Origin: Ornithinibacillus caprae
Lineage (GTDB): Bacteria; Bacillota; Bacilli; Bacillales; Amphibacillaceae
Assembly: GCF_009728145.1 (NCBI RefSeq)
Contig: NZ_WOCA01000024.1
Location: 1-43,038 of the forward strand
Length of the DNA stretch: 43,038 nt
Direction: 5' to 3'
Part shown: piece by piece, positions 35,222 to 42,915 of the stretch
Layout of the letters: each line of letters begins with the position of its first letter
Numbering within the stretch: position 1 is the first letter of the stretch
The notes under the pieces: model-generated
Told to the model about the DNA's origin: nothing
What the model saw: only the letters and a program-made list of their open reading frames with translations
Databases searched by the model: none
Translations under genes and position numbers: made by a program

Positions 35222-35271
35222 AGGTTTAGAGGGAAACATCCTTTATTAATTCTAATCATGAGGTGATGAGA

Positions 35272-35532
35272 ATGAGCAACAATGAATCATTTGTTGAATT
35301 AGATGTTCGTGAAGATTTACGTTTAAAGAAAGAGCCTTTCGATAAAATCATGGGAACTGTGAAGGAATTAAAGGATGGCCAGGCCTTTATCTTACACGCC
35401 CCTTTTAACCCTGTTCCACTTCATAAAGTATTGGGTCGAAAAGGCTTTACCTATGAATCAGAAAAAATAGAAAAGAAGCATTGGAAAGTGACCTATACCA
35501 AGGAGGAGGCTCCAAATAATGCTAGTAATTGA
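35272..35532 (+). CDS. DUF2249 protein 2
   Basis: An 86-residue DUF2249 protein starting MSNNESFVELDVREDLRLKK with KIMGTVKELKDGQAFILHAP and FNPVPLHKVLGRKGFTYE, the common core of the family. The ATG at 35272 has AGGTGA about 6 nt upstream; earlier in-frame starts at 35263 and 35266 overlap the site. First gene of a four-gene operon, overlapping the next gene by 14 bp. Confidence 0.88.
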   Translation: MSNNESFVELDVREDLRLKKEPFDKIMGTVKELKDGQAFILHAPFNPVPLHKVLGRKGFTYESEKIEKKHWKVTYTKEEAPNNASN

Positions 35533-35737
35533 TAATCGCGGGCTGGAACCACCACAACCAATGATGCGCACATTAAAAGCATTAGAAAAGATGGATGAAG
35601 GCGAAAAGCTATCTATTATAAACGATCGTCGACCAATGTTTTTGTACGAAGAATTAAACGACCTGGGATACTTACATGAAACGGAGCCTCAGGAGGATGG
35701 AAGCTTTAAAATAACCATAACGAAAACAGGTGATTAA
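35519..35737 (+). CDS. DUF2249 protein 3
   Basis: A 72-residue DUF2249 protein (MLVIDNRGLEPPQPMMRTLK, LEKMDEGEKLSIINDRRPMF, LYEELNDLGYLHE). The pattern R-x-L-x-P-P...G-x-x-L-x-I...P-x-x-L-Y-x-x-L is the family core. It overlaps the previous frame by 14 bp and sits 2 bp before the membrane protein, so translation is likely coupled. AAGGAGGAGG lies before the ATG. Distinct enough from the other two copies that it is not a recent duplicate. Confidence 0.86.
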   Translation: MLVIDNRGLEPPQPMMRTLKALEKMDEGEKLSIINDRRPMFLYEELNDLGYLHETEPQEDGSFKITITKTGD

Positions 35738-35739
35738 TA

Positions 35740-36987
35740 ATGATGCCTGGAGCAAATATGAAAATAGATACAGACATTCGCTTACCATTATCGTTTATTC
35801 TTTATGGTCTATTAGCTCTTGTAATCTCACAAGTAATTCTATTCGTAAGCAATGATGCCTTACTAACAGGTCACTTTCGAATTCCTGACATATGGATGGG
35901 AGCACATTTTCTTCTATTGGGTTATGCCGTAATGGTTGCAATGGGCGCTATGTACCAGCTCGTTCCTGTAGCATTTTTAACACCCATTTGGAGTCAGAAA
36001 TTTGGTTTTGTTCAGCTAGGAATAACCGTAATTGGGGTGACTGCTTTCGCCATTTTATTAGGAGTTAACCCAGACAAGGCTATATTTGGAGGAATTATCG
36101 CTATTGCCGGTATCCTTATGTTTATTTTCCAAATGGTTATGTCGATTTGGAATCAGGAAAAGAAAACAATGATGACTTATTTTGTCATTGGGGCAATTGC
36201 CTGCTTTTTCTTAACCATCATAGCTGGCTTTCTTTTAGCCTGGAATATCTCTGTTGGAGGAATTGGAAACCACAACACCATATTATCAACTCATATCCTA
36301 TTAGGTGTTGCAGGGTGGTTTACGCTATTAATTTTTGGTTTTTCGTATAAGCTTGTTCCCATGTTTAGTCTATCCCATGGATTCTCAATGAAGTGGGCTA
36401 AACCGGCACTATTAACTTACGTAATCGGACTTATTGTTTTAATAAGCTCTTTTTGGTCGAGTAGGGAAATTGGTCAAACAATTGGATGGGGGCTTTTATT
36501 TTTTGGATTTGGTTTCTTTTGCCTTGATATAAAAGATATCCTATCAAAGCGTGTAAAGAAAAAGCTAGATAAGTCATTCTCATTTGCTTTGCTAGCAATT
36601 ATCAATGGCCTGACAATACATGCCCTAGCATTAATATTTCGATTAGTAGGAATGAATGACTCGATCGTGTGGAGTTGGCTTATTTTCCTTTATATTATGG
36701 GATGGATCATCTTTAGCATCCTTGGTTATCTAAATAAAATTGTTCCTGTTCTTTGGTGGACATATAAGTACTCAGAGAAAATTGGTAAGGAAAAAGTTCC
36801 GCTACTTAAAGATCTGATTAATGAAAAAGCAAATATTGTACTGTTTAGTCTTTTTATTATTAGTGTTGTGGGGTTAACTTTAGGAGCACTAGCTCAATAT
36901 GGATTAGTGGTTGTCCTTTTCCAAGGAATTCTTACTATTGCTTCCCTACTTTATACCATTTCCATCATACGTATTCTATTCCTGTAA
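35740..36987 (+). CDS. Polytopic membrane protein, haem-copper oxidase/NnrS-like
   Basis: A 415-residue protein with about twelve membrane helices. Two segments repeat a pattern: His56-x-x-LLG...Y-x-LVP (GAHFLLLGYAV, MYQLVPVAF) and His-x-LLG...Y-x-LVP (STHILLGVAGW, SYKLVPMF); a weaker third is GYLNKIVPVLWW. Further His lie at 45, in GNHNTI, SLSHGF and LTIHALAL. The layout recalls subunit I of haem-copper oxidases and NnrS, in which such His bind haem or metal. No cytochrome c or subunit II partner is near, so an oxidase is unlikely. Third gene of its operon. The start is uncertain among ATGs at 35740, 35743 and 35758. Confidence 0.82.
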   Translation: MMPGANMKIDTDIRLPLSFILYGLLALVISQVILFVSNDALLTGHFRIPDIWMGAHFLLLGYAVMVAMGAMYQLVPVAFLTPIWSQKFGFVQLGITVIGVTAFAILLGVNPDKAIFGGIIAIAGILMFIFQMVMSIWNQEKKTMMTYFVIGAIACFFLTIIAGFLLAWNISVGGIGNHNTILSTHILLGVAGWFTLLIFGFSYKLVPMFSLSHGFSMKWAKPALLTYVIGLIVLISSFWSSREIGQTIGWGLLFFGFGFFCLDIKDILSKRVKKKLDKSFSFALLAIINGLTIHALALIFRLVGMNDSIVWSWLIFLYIMGWIIFSILGYLNKIVPVLWWTYKYSEKIGKEKVPLLKDLINEKANIVLFSLFIISVVGLTLGALAQYGLVVVLFQGILTIASLLYTISIIRILFL

Positions 36988-37008
36988 TATCAGAGAGGAG
37001 TGTTCAAA

Positions 37009-37311
37009 TTGTCCTTACTCACAAAGGTCGGAGCTTCTTTATTTGAAGTAATTGATCCGGAGCTTGGTGTTAATATTATGGATTTAGGCCTTGTTTATGG
37101 CATTGAAATCGATGATGAAGATAACATAAAAATCACAATGACACTAACTACTCCTGGATGTCCTATGCATGACAGTATTAAAAATGGTGTCCAATATCAA
37201 GTCAGCCAGGTGGAAGGTGTGGGCGAAATAGATGTAAATATTATTTGGGAACCAGCCTGGACTCCTGCAAAAATGAGTGAAAAGGCTAAAGAAATGCTTG
37301 GATTTTCCTAA
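37009..37311 (+). CDS. DUF59/MIP18-family protein (operon copy)
   Basis: A 100-residue DUF59 protein with VIDPELGVNIMDLGLVYGIE, MTLTTPGCPMHDSI (conserved Cys) and IIWEPAWTPAKMSEKAKEML. Relatives (SufT, YitW, MIP18) assist iron-sulfur protein maturation. TTG at 37009 is chosen, 8 nt after GAGGAG; a GTG three codons earlier overlaps the site. Last gene of the DUF2249 operon, 21 bp after the membrane gene. A second DUF59 gene (yitW) is at 40212. Confidence 0.9.
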   Translation: MSLLTKVGASLFEVIDPELGVNIMDLGLVYGIEIDDEDNIKITMTLTTPGCPMHDSIKNGVQYQVSQVEGVGEIDVNIIWEPAWTPAKMSEKAKEMLGFS

Positions 37312-37312
37312 G

Positions 37313-37351
37313 ATAAACGCTTGGAAAATGTCTCGTTTTCCAAGCGTTTAA
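37313..37351. terminator. Operon terminator, bidirectional
   Basis: A perfect 14-bp stem (AAACGCTTGGAAAA, 37315-37328, with its complement at 37336-37349) between the DUF59 gene and the convergent hydrolase. Confidence 0.92.
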
Positions 37352-37357
37352 ACGTAT

Positions 37358-38218
37358 TTATTTCAAAAAATCCCTAATTACTTGTACATACGATTCAGGC
37401 TCTTCTATATATGGCATATGTGCACTATTTTCAAACACATGGAATTTACTATTTGGTGTTAGATTACTAAAATATTTCGTTGACTCTGGTGTTGCCTCGT
37501 CATGCCGACCACAGGTGTATAGGGTTGGAATTGTAACTGTTTTAAGTTTTGAGGTACAATCAAAATTTTTCAAATTACCGGTAACATGAAATTCCGATGG
37601 TCCCCACATTATATTATAAACTTCTCTATTCTTATACTGTGAACCCTCTTTGAGAAAATCTGGTACATCTTCTAGTCTACAAACAAAGTGCTTATTGAAT
37701 ACTTTCGTTGCTTCTTTATATTCCTCCGAATCGGTTGTTCCATTCTCCTCACATGTTTTTAAAATTTCTTGTACATCAACTGGTAATTTCTTGCGATTTC
37801 TTTCCTGGTCTCGAGCCCACATCGGTGCACTTAAACATGGGCTAGAGAAAATGATACGTTTCACTCCCTCAGGATATGTTAAATAAAAAGCTGCAGCTAG
37901 TGTTGTTCCCCAGGAATGACCAAGTATATGAAAGTCCTTTAGCTGGAGCGCTTCTTTTATTTGGTGTAATTCCTCCACAAAACGGTCAATGTTCCATAAA
38001 GAAGTATTTGTTGGTCGATCAGATTTTCCACACCCTAATTGATCATAAAAGATAACTGGTCGTTCCTCTGCTAAAACGTCCAATCCTTGCATGGACCAAT
38101 GAGATGAGCCTGGACCACCATGTAATAAAATGACAGGTGTCTCTTCTAAATGTCTATTATGTATTTGGTACCAAACCCTTCCACCCGTTACTTCGATAAA
38201 ACCTTCTTTAATAGTCAA
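37358..38218 (-). CDS. Proline iminopeptidase-family alpha/beta hydrolase
   Basis: A 286-residue hydrolase with oxyanion motif LLHGGPGSSHW, nucleophile Ser102 in GHSWGTTLAAAF, and probable Asp (CGRHDEATPE) and His (NSAHMPYIEEP) of the triad. Family S33 members remove N-terminal proline or act on related amides; the substrate here is not certain. Starts with TTG 8 nt after GGAGG. Downstream of a 58-residue membrane protein on the same strand. Confidence 0.88.
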   Translation of the reverse strand: MTIKEGFIEVTGGRVWYQIHNRHLEETPVILLHGGPGSSHWSMQGLDVLAEERPVIFYDQLGCGKSDRPTNTSLWNIDRFVEELHQIKEALQLKDFHILGHSWGTTLAAAFYLTYPEGVKRIIFSSPCLSAPMWARDQERNRKKLPVDVQEILKTCEENGTTDSEEYKEATKVFNKHFVCRLEDVPDFLKEGSQYKNREVYNIMWGPSEFHVTGNLKNFDCTSKLKTVTIPTLYTCGRHDEATPESTKYFSNLTPNSKFHVFENSAHMPYIEEPESYVQVIRDFLK

Positions 38219-38266
38219 ATTATTTCCTCCAATTTCAACTTCCCCTATTTTTCCTACAAACTAATT

Positions 38267-38443
38267 TCACCTTTCTTTATCTAACTTTACAGCATTTATA
38301 TAAAAAACTGTACCAATTAAAAATAATGCAGCACATAAAAACATAACTATACCAGAATAGGCATCATCAAATATCGTTGTATTGATAAGAACAGCAAAAT
38401 TCATTAGTACTAGCGAAACATATAAGCCCTTAACGAATTTCAT
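38267..38443 (-). CDS. Small membrane protein (58 aa)
   Basis: A 58-codon frame on the minus strand: start MKFVKGLYVSLVLMNFAVLI, a short acidic loop (FDDAYSG), a second hydrophobic stretch (IVMFLCAALFLIGTVFYI) and a charged end (KLDKER). Two membrane helices. AAGGAGGT lies 5 nt before the ATG, a strong site. It ends 48 bp before the hydrolase start and is likely co-transcribed with it. No family recognised. Confidence 0.75.
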   Translation of the reverse strand: MKFVKGLYVSLVLMNFAVLINTTIFDDAYSGIVMFLCAALFLIGTVFYINAVKLDKER

Positions 38444-38566
38444 ATGATACCTCCTTTCCCTTATCCACTGATATCCTTACTACCATTTCTACGATTTACA
38501 AAGGCAAAAGATTCAATAAACGTTGGTGGTCCTTATTTTATACCGCCTAAGAAACCTAAGAATAGA

Positions 38567-39445
38567 TTATTGCTTACCTAAATGCTGTTTCAAGGTTTGA
38601 GAAGTCATGTTTAATACGCTCTGATTGATATCTAAATAATAGACATCATCAATATATTTTTCTTCAATTCCTTCTACTAGATTTAATACTTGTATCGCTT
38701 GTGGACGATTTTCATCCATTTGAAATCTATTGTATATATCCTCCGTCATATTGGTTTTATTCTCACTAATAATACTTTTAATTTCAGAAAATGTTAAACG
38801 CTCTTTTACTAAATCAACTATATCTTGATCGTGGTAAGTACTTTTTTCCTGATCACTAATTTCTAAGATTTGATACATATCTTCGCTAGGAAAAACAGCA
38901 TAATAATCAATCGGAATATTAAACAGATCAGATACAGTTATTAACACCGATTCCGGCTCTGAATCATACGCTAAGGTATGAGTTAATTTGTCTTCACCTA
39001 TCATTTCCCCCTCAGAATTATATAAATTAACATATACGTCATGAGGGATTGGCACTAATTTTATACTATTATTTCCACTATTATACGTAAGCAAAATATT
39101 CAATGTGTTCCTATGGCTTATAGGTTCTTCACCTATTAATAATACAGAAAAGGATATGCTTTCTGACTGGGATTTTTGGTGATCATTTTCTCCCTGCATA
39201 CGTAGATCATTTCCTGAAAATAGAGTTGGTAATAACACACCAATAGCTAATAGCAATACCATCAGTGTTCCAACGATAGGAGTTACATATCGTTTTCCAA
39301 AAAGCATAAGCATGGAATTCTTTGTTCGTTTTTTATTATTATTTCTTTTAATTTTATTCCATGTTTTTTCCCTATCTTCTTTAGAAAAGAGTAGACCCTC
39401 TTCATCAAGGTAAGAAAAAGATTCCTTATTAAACTCTTTCCCCAT
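38567..39445 (-). CDS. Putative anti-sigma factor with LCP-like extracellular domain
   Basis: A 292-residue single-pass protein. A cytosolic part of about 50 residues (FSKEDREKTWNKIKRNN) is followed by a membrane helix (about 55-75, VGTLMVLLLAIGVLLPTLF). An outer domain starts SFSVLLIGEEP and carries RNTLNILLTYN, IKLVPIPHDVYVNLY and EDKLTHTLAY. This tracks the LytR-CpsA-Psr pattern (D-T-hhh-hh-N...hSIPRDTYV...K-h-N-x-A-Y), but the Arg of IPRD is His and other phosphate-binding Arg are absent, so catalysis looks lost. It overlaps the sigma gene by 17 bp, marking it as the cognate anti-sigma. GAGGAGG precedes the ATG. Confidence 0.78.
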   Translation of the reverse strand: MGKEFNKESFSYLDEEGLLFSKEDREKTWNKIKRNNNKKRTKNSMLMLFGKRYVTPIVGTLMVLLLAIGVLLPTLFSGNDLRMQGENDHQKSQSESISFSVLLIGEEPISHRNTLNILLTYNSGNNSIKLVPIPHDVYVNLYNSEGEMIGEDKLTHTLAYDSEPESVLITVSDLFNIPIDYYAVFPSEDMYQILEISDQEKSTYHDQDIVDLVKERLTFSEIKSIISENKTNMTEDIYNRFQMDENRPQAIQVLNLVEGIEEKYIDDVYYLDINQSVLNMTSQTLKQHLGKQ

Positions 39446-39956
39446 AGATATCCGCCTCCTCTATTAAAGGTTTCAATTTTTCTCTTGCTCTTTTGAGCCT
39501 TGTTTTAACTGTATTTGCCTTTTGTTCAGTTACTTCAGCTATTTCAGTTATTGAAAGTGACTTATAGTAATACAAAAAAATAACTTCTCGATAGTTTTTA
39601 GGTAGTGAAAATATAACCTGTTTCATCTCCACACTATGTAGATCCTTTATCACTGCATCTTCAGTTCTTGATAAGGTTGGAATGGTACTTTCTAATACAT
39701 TTTTCAATTGAACTTTTCTATAATGCCAACTTCTTAAATAATCCTTGCACTGATTAATTGTGATTCGATATAACCAAGTTTTAATAGTGGAATCATACCG
39801 AAAATCATCTAAATTCTCATAACACTTGATAAACGTATTTTGGACCATATCCTTTGCCGTTTCTTTATCTTTAACATAATGATATGCTAATCGTACTAAG
39901 TCACTTCCGTGTTCTATCATTATGTTTTCTAATATCTCTTCGTTTGGTGTATCCAT
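39429..39956 (-). CDS. ECF-type RNA polymerase sigma factor
   Basis: A 175-residue sigma-70 family ECF factor. Region 2 includes LVRLAYHYVKDKETAKDMVQ, TFIKCYENLDDF and IKTWLYRITINQCKDYLR. Region 4 includes LPKNYREVIFLYYYKSLSIT, EIAEVTEQKANTVKTRLKRA. It resembles SigV/SigM/SigX-type factors of the envelope response. The ATG at 39956 follows AAGGGGG; the frame continuing upstream would run through its own promoter. Overlaps the anti-sigma gene. Confidence 0.93.
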   Translation of the reverse strand: MDTPNEEILENIMIEHGSDLVRLAYHYVKDKETAKDMVQNTFIKCYENLDDFRYDSTIKTWLYRITINQCKDYLRSWHYRKVQLKNVLESTIPTLSRTEDAVIKDLHSVEMKQVIFSLPKNYREVIFLYYYKSLSITEIAEVTEQKANTVKTRLKRAREKLKPLIEEADIYGERV

Positions 39957-40000
39957 AATTCCCCCTTCTTTCTTCAATCTATATAGTAATTTGACCATTT

Positions 40001-40027
40001 GACGACTACCGAATAAAAATGGTTTCA
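40001..40027 (-). promoter_or_regulatory. Candidate autoregulated ECF promoter
   Basis: On the minus strand TGAAAC (40027-40022), 17 nt, CGTC (40004-40001). This is the SigM/SigV/SigW-class pattern, 44 bp before the sigma gene, so positive autoregulation is likely. Confidence 0.75.
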
Positions 40028-40055
40028 ACATTCCTCAACTTTCTAACGATTATTT

Positions 40056-40145
40056 AGAAAACTTGATATTTCGTCAAGCCTTTATGGTGAATACCTTAAT
40101 TGCAAATATGCAGGATAGGAAGTTCATCCTTTCCTACCTGCCAAA
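40056..40145 (+). repeat. Dispersed two-hairpin repeat R1, copy D
   Basis: AGAAAACTTGATATTTCGTC, TTTATGGTGAAT and ATGCAGGATAGGAAGTTCAT with CCTTTCCTACCTGCCAA match the R1 plan. It lies between the divergent-promoter side of the sigma gene and the yitW terminator. Confidence 0.78.
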
Positions 40146-40192
40146 TAAAAAAACACCTGCAAATTTATTTCTAAACCTGCAAGTGTTTCTCT
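40146..40192 (-). terminator. yitW terminator
   Basis: On the minus strand AAACACTTGCAGG and TTTGCAGGTGTTT pair with one G-U, followed by TTTTTTA, 20 bp after the yitW stop. Confidence 0.75.
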
Positions 40193-40211
40193 ATGTTTTA
40201 TCCGATTCCGA

Positions 40212-40523
40212 TCAATCAGGAATACCTAATGCAATTTTAGCGTAACGTGACATTCTTTCTTTGCCCCATGGTGGGTTCCAAACGATATCTACTTTCGTTT
40301 CCTTTACTTCAGGGATATCTGAAAGTGCACGTTTAACATCTGACTCAATATGGCCAGCAAGAGGGCACCCCATTGCAGTAAGAGTCATTGTTACCGTACA
40401 TAAACCCTCATCATTTAAATCTACATCATATATTAAGCCTAGATTAACAATATCAATTCCTAATTCAGGGTCAATTACATTTTCTAATGCGCCCATCAAA
40501 TTTTCTTTTAACGCTTCATCCAT
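40212..40523 (-). CDS. yitW: DUF59/MIP18-family Fe-S maturation protein YitW
   Basis: A 103-residue DUF59 protein starting MDEALKENLMGALENVIDPE with LGLIYDVDLNDEG, MTLTAMGCPLAGHI (conserved Cys) and DIVWNPPWGKERMSRYAKIA. Near identical in layout to B. subtilis YitW, a factor linked to iron-sulfur protein assembly. The ATG at 40523 follows AAAGGAGGT; the longer frame to 40544 overlaps that site. Follows yitV on the same strand. Confidence 0.92.
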   Translation of the reverse strand: MDEALKENLMGALENVIDPELGIDIVNLGLIYDVDLNDEGLCTVTMTLTAMGCPLAGHIESDVKRALSDIPEVKETKVDIVWNPPWGKERMSRYAKIALGIPD

Positions 40524-40600
40524 GACCTCAACCTCCTTTACCATTCATACTATTATTTAAACATATTTTCCAAGCAATTAAAAATGATTTTCATCACACA

Positions 40601-41362
40601 TTACAGGTGTTGATCGAACCACTTAACGGTTTCTAAGATCGCATACCTAGTTACTTTATGACCTTGACCAGATTCTTGTATGAATTCAATATCATCTTGT
40701 TGATGATATCGTTTTTTTGCATCTTCATAAAATGTATAAGAATGATCAAATGGTACGGTTGGATCCTGATCTCCGTGCCAAAATAGTAATGGTCGCTGGT
40801 CTAACTTTTCAGGCTGCAAGGATAGATCAAGATTTTCAAGCTGCTCATATAGCTGTTCGATTACATCGTCCGTTAAAGGCAGGTTCCCTGTTTTCTTAAA
40901 GCTGCTGACCAATGTTTTGGCATATGTGGTTATTTTAGGAGAGCCCATTAAGATAGCAGCTGTTTTAATCCAAGGATATTGAGTTAGTGCTGCAGAGGTT
41001 GTAATTCCTCCCATACTTGTCCCAGCAACACCAAACCTTCCATCCAATATGAGTCCGCGTTGCTCTAAATCATTCCAAATGTCATTTAATTCTTTTACGT
41101 TTTGCATGACAATGTCCCAAAATGAAATCTGTAGTTTAATGGATGAAATATCTACTTCTCTATCCCCATGATATTTACTATCAGGTAAAATCACACGATA
41201 TCCTTTTTCAGCCAGAAGGTAAGCTAAAGGCAAATTATGTTCTTTGGCACTCGTAAAGCCGTGAAAGTATGTAATGACTGGTAACGGTTCTTCCTTTTTA
41301 GCTATATCCACTACAATTAAACTTGGTATGTTTTGTATGGATTCTTTGTATACACTAATCAT
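40601..41362 (-). CDS. yitV: Alpha/beta hydrolase YitV
   Basis: A 253-residue esterase-like hydrolase with TYFHGFTSAKEHN (oxyanion region), nucleophile Ser116 in GVAGTSMGGITTS, Asp in FWHGDQDPTVPF and His in SGQGHKVTRY. It corresponds to YitV, an esterase-type protein of unknown substrate. GAGGGG precedes the ATG. Divergent from yitU and 77 bp ahead of yitW, reproducing the Bacillus yitU-yitV-yitW group. Confidence 0.9.
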   Translation of the reverse strand: MISVYKESIQNIPSLIVVDIAKKEEPLPVITYFHGFTSAKEHNLPLAYLLAEKGYRVILPDSKYHGDREVDISSIKLQISFWDIVMQNVKELNDIWNDLEQRGLILDGRFGVAGTSMGGITTSAALTQYPWIKTAAILMGSPKITTYAKTLVSSFKKTGNLPLTDDVIEQLYEQLENLDLSLQPEKLDQRPLLFWHGDQDPTVPFDHSYTFYEDAKKRYHQQDDIEFIQESGQGHKVTRYAILETVKWFDQHL

Positions 41363-41491
41363 ATAGTTAATCCCCTCATCAAAATTTATCTATACTAAAT
41401 ATCATAATACCTTTTTTACGATAGGCAAAGGAATTACTCCTTTACTTATTTGAAAATCCCTTATACACTAAATAAATACGAGGTGAAATAG

Positions 41492-42328
41492 ATGGAAAAT
41501 AAAAAACATTTAATTGCTCTAGATTTAGATGGGACATTACTATCTGATAAAAAAGAGATCAGTACTAAAAACAAACAAATTATATTTCAAGCCATGAAAC
41601 AAGGTCATATAGTTGTCATAGCAACAGGAAGACCTCACCGCGCAAGCATTCAATATTACCACCAACTCGGACTAAAAACACCGATGGTTAACTTTAATGG
41701 TGCTCTAATCCATCATCCTACTGATCACAAATGGGATGCTCTTCATAGTCCTATGCCTAAGCGTACAGCCCTTAGGGTCGTTGAGGCTTGTTATGATTTA
41801 GATGTTAACAACTTGTTAGCAGAAGTAAAGGATGACGTTTATTTAGATAAATATGATGAAGAAATCATTAATTTATTCCAACATGTAGGTCATGAAGAAT
41901 CTCCATTTACAATTGGTAGCTTAAAAAATAATTTAACGGAGGATCCTACTTCATTACTAATTCATCCGAAAGAGGATCATATACGTGATATCAGAAACCA
42001 TTTAACAGAATTTCATGCAGAGGTCATTGAGCACCGTAAGTGGGGTGCGCCTTGGAATATCATTGAAATTGTAAAAAAAGGGATGAACAAGGCAGTTGGC
42101 TTACAAAAAATTGCTCATTATTATCATATCCCGAACGAGCGAATTATTGCATTTGGTGATGAAGATAACGACTTGGAAATGATTGATTATGCTGGTGTTG
42201 GTGTCGCAATGGGAAATGCCATTGACGAGTTAAAATCCATTGCAAAACATGTTACCGATACGAATGAACAAGATGGAATTGGAACGTTTTTAGAGAACTA
42301 TTTAAAATTAGAATCTAAAACGTATTAA
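41492..42328 (+). CDS. yitU: HAD-family (Cof-type) phosphatase YitU
   Basis: A 278-residue class IIB HAD hydrolase: ALDLDGTLLSDKKEIS (motif I with nucleophile Asp), VIATGRPHRA (motif II), a C2 cap (about 85-195), Lys in KGMNKAVGLQ (motif III) and FGDEDNDLEMIDYAGVGVAM (motif IV). YitU of B. subtilis is one of the FMN phosphatases in riboflavin metabolism; that activity is carried over by homology and position. GAGGTG precedes the ATG. Confidence 0.93.
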   Translation: MENKKHLIALDLDGTLLSDKKEISTKNKQIIFQAMKQGHIVVIATGRPHRASIQYYHQLGLKTPMVNFNGALIHHPTDHKWDALHSPMPKRTALRVVEACYDLDVNNLLAEVKDDVYLDKYDEEIINLFQHVGHEESPFTIGSLKNNLTEDPTSLLIHPKEDHIRDIRNHLTEFHAEVIEHRKWGAPWNIIEIVKKGMNKAVGLQKIAHYYHIPNERIIAFGDEDNDLEMIDYAGVGVAMGNAIDELKSIAKHVTDTNEQDGIGTFLENYLKLESKTY

Positions 42329-42386
42329 TTACTAGTATTTTAAACCTGTGCCGAAAATTTCCTTCTATATAAAAAGGAAAATGATC

Positions 42387-42421
42387 CATACTAGCTAGTG
42401 AACGTTATAAAAGACGTTCAC
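42387..42421 (+). promoter_or_regulatory. Possible forespore promoter element and leader hairpin
   Basis: CATACTA (42387-42393) equals the -10 favoured by sigma-G/sigma-F; no good -35 is visible. GTGAACGT (42398-42405) and ACGTTCAC (42414-42421) form a hairpin in the leader, which could instead be the yitU terminator. Confidence 0.35.
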
Positions 42422-42443
42422 TTATTTGTTGGGAGGAATCATC

Positions 42444-42593
42444 TTGGGTAAAAAGAGCAAATCAAAACGCTTTAGTCAACAAAGTGCTGATTCTGTTAAA
42501 AAACATGATGAGAAATTCCCATATCGATCCAACTTTACGGATGCTGAACGCAAAGCCGATGAAGCAGATCACCATACGCTAGGAGGGTTTTAA
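42444..42593 (+). CDS. Small basic protein (49 aa), possibly spore-related
   Basis: A 49-residue frame: start MGKKSKSKRFSQQSADSVKK, then HDEKFPYRSNFTDAERKADE and ADHHTLGGF. It is hydrophilic, with no cysteine or membrane segment. Its size and composition resemble minor acid-soluble spore proteins, though I match no named Ssp. Starts with TTG, 7 nt after GGGAGG. The stop codon abuts the ATG of the next gene, so the two are coupled. A CATACTA element upstream weakly supports forespore expression. Confidence 0.65.
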   Translation: MGKKSKSKRFSQQSADSVKKHDEKFPYRSNFTDAERKADEADHHTLGGF

Positions 42594-42794
42594 ATGGCTA
42601 ACGGAAATAACAACAACTTATTACAACAAGCTATGGACGCCGTCAATCGTTTAACAAATAATAACCAGGCTAGTGATCAAGATAAGCAAGCTGCACACAA
42701 TGCAATTCAAGCTGCATATAACGACGCTTCCCCCCAAGAAAAACAACAGTTACAGCAGTTAGAGCAACAATTGCAAAACCACCAGCTTAGCTAA
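42594..42794 (+). CDS. DUF3813-like small protein (66 aa)
   Basis: A 66-residue, Asn/Gln-rich helical protein (NLLQQAMDAVNRLTNNNQAS, AHNAIQAAYNDASPQEKQQL). It fits my memory of the short DUF3813 family of Bacillaceae, two helices with a Q-rich end; the assignment is tentative. AGGAGGG lies in the 3' end of the previous gene, and its ATG follows that stop directly. Function unknown. Confidence 0.72.
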   Translation: MANGNNNNLLQQAMDAVNRLTNNNQASDQDKQAAHNAIQAAYNDASPQEKQQLQQLEQQLQNHQLS

Positions 42795-42886
42795 CCTCCG
42801 AGTTCACTAAGTTAATGAAAGCTTGTGATGGTAATCTCTAATTCATTAAAAACGATGAAACAGAATTACTTTAAGCAAGCAGAATG

Positions 42887-42915
42887 AAAAGATGTCCTTT
42901 TTTAGGACATCTTTT
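42887..42915. terminator. Terminator at the right terminal repeat
   Basis: AAAAGATGTCC (42887-42897) and GGACATCTTTT (42905-42915) pair; T-rich on both strands. It stands in the same place relative to the terminal repeat as the hairpin at 165-184 does on the left, but is unrelated in sequence. Confidence 0.75.
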
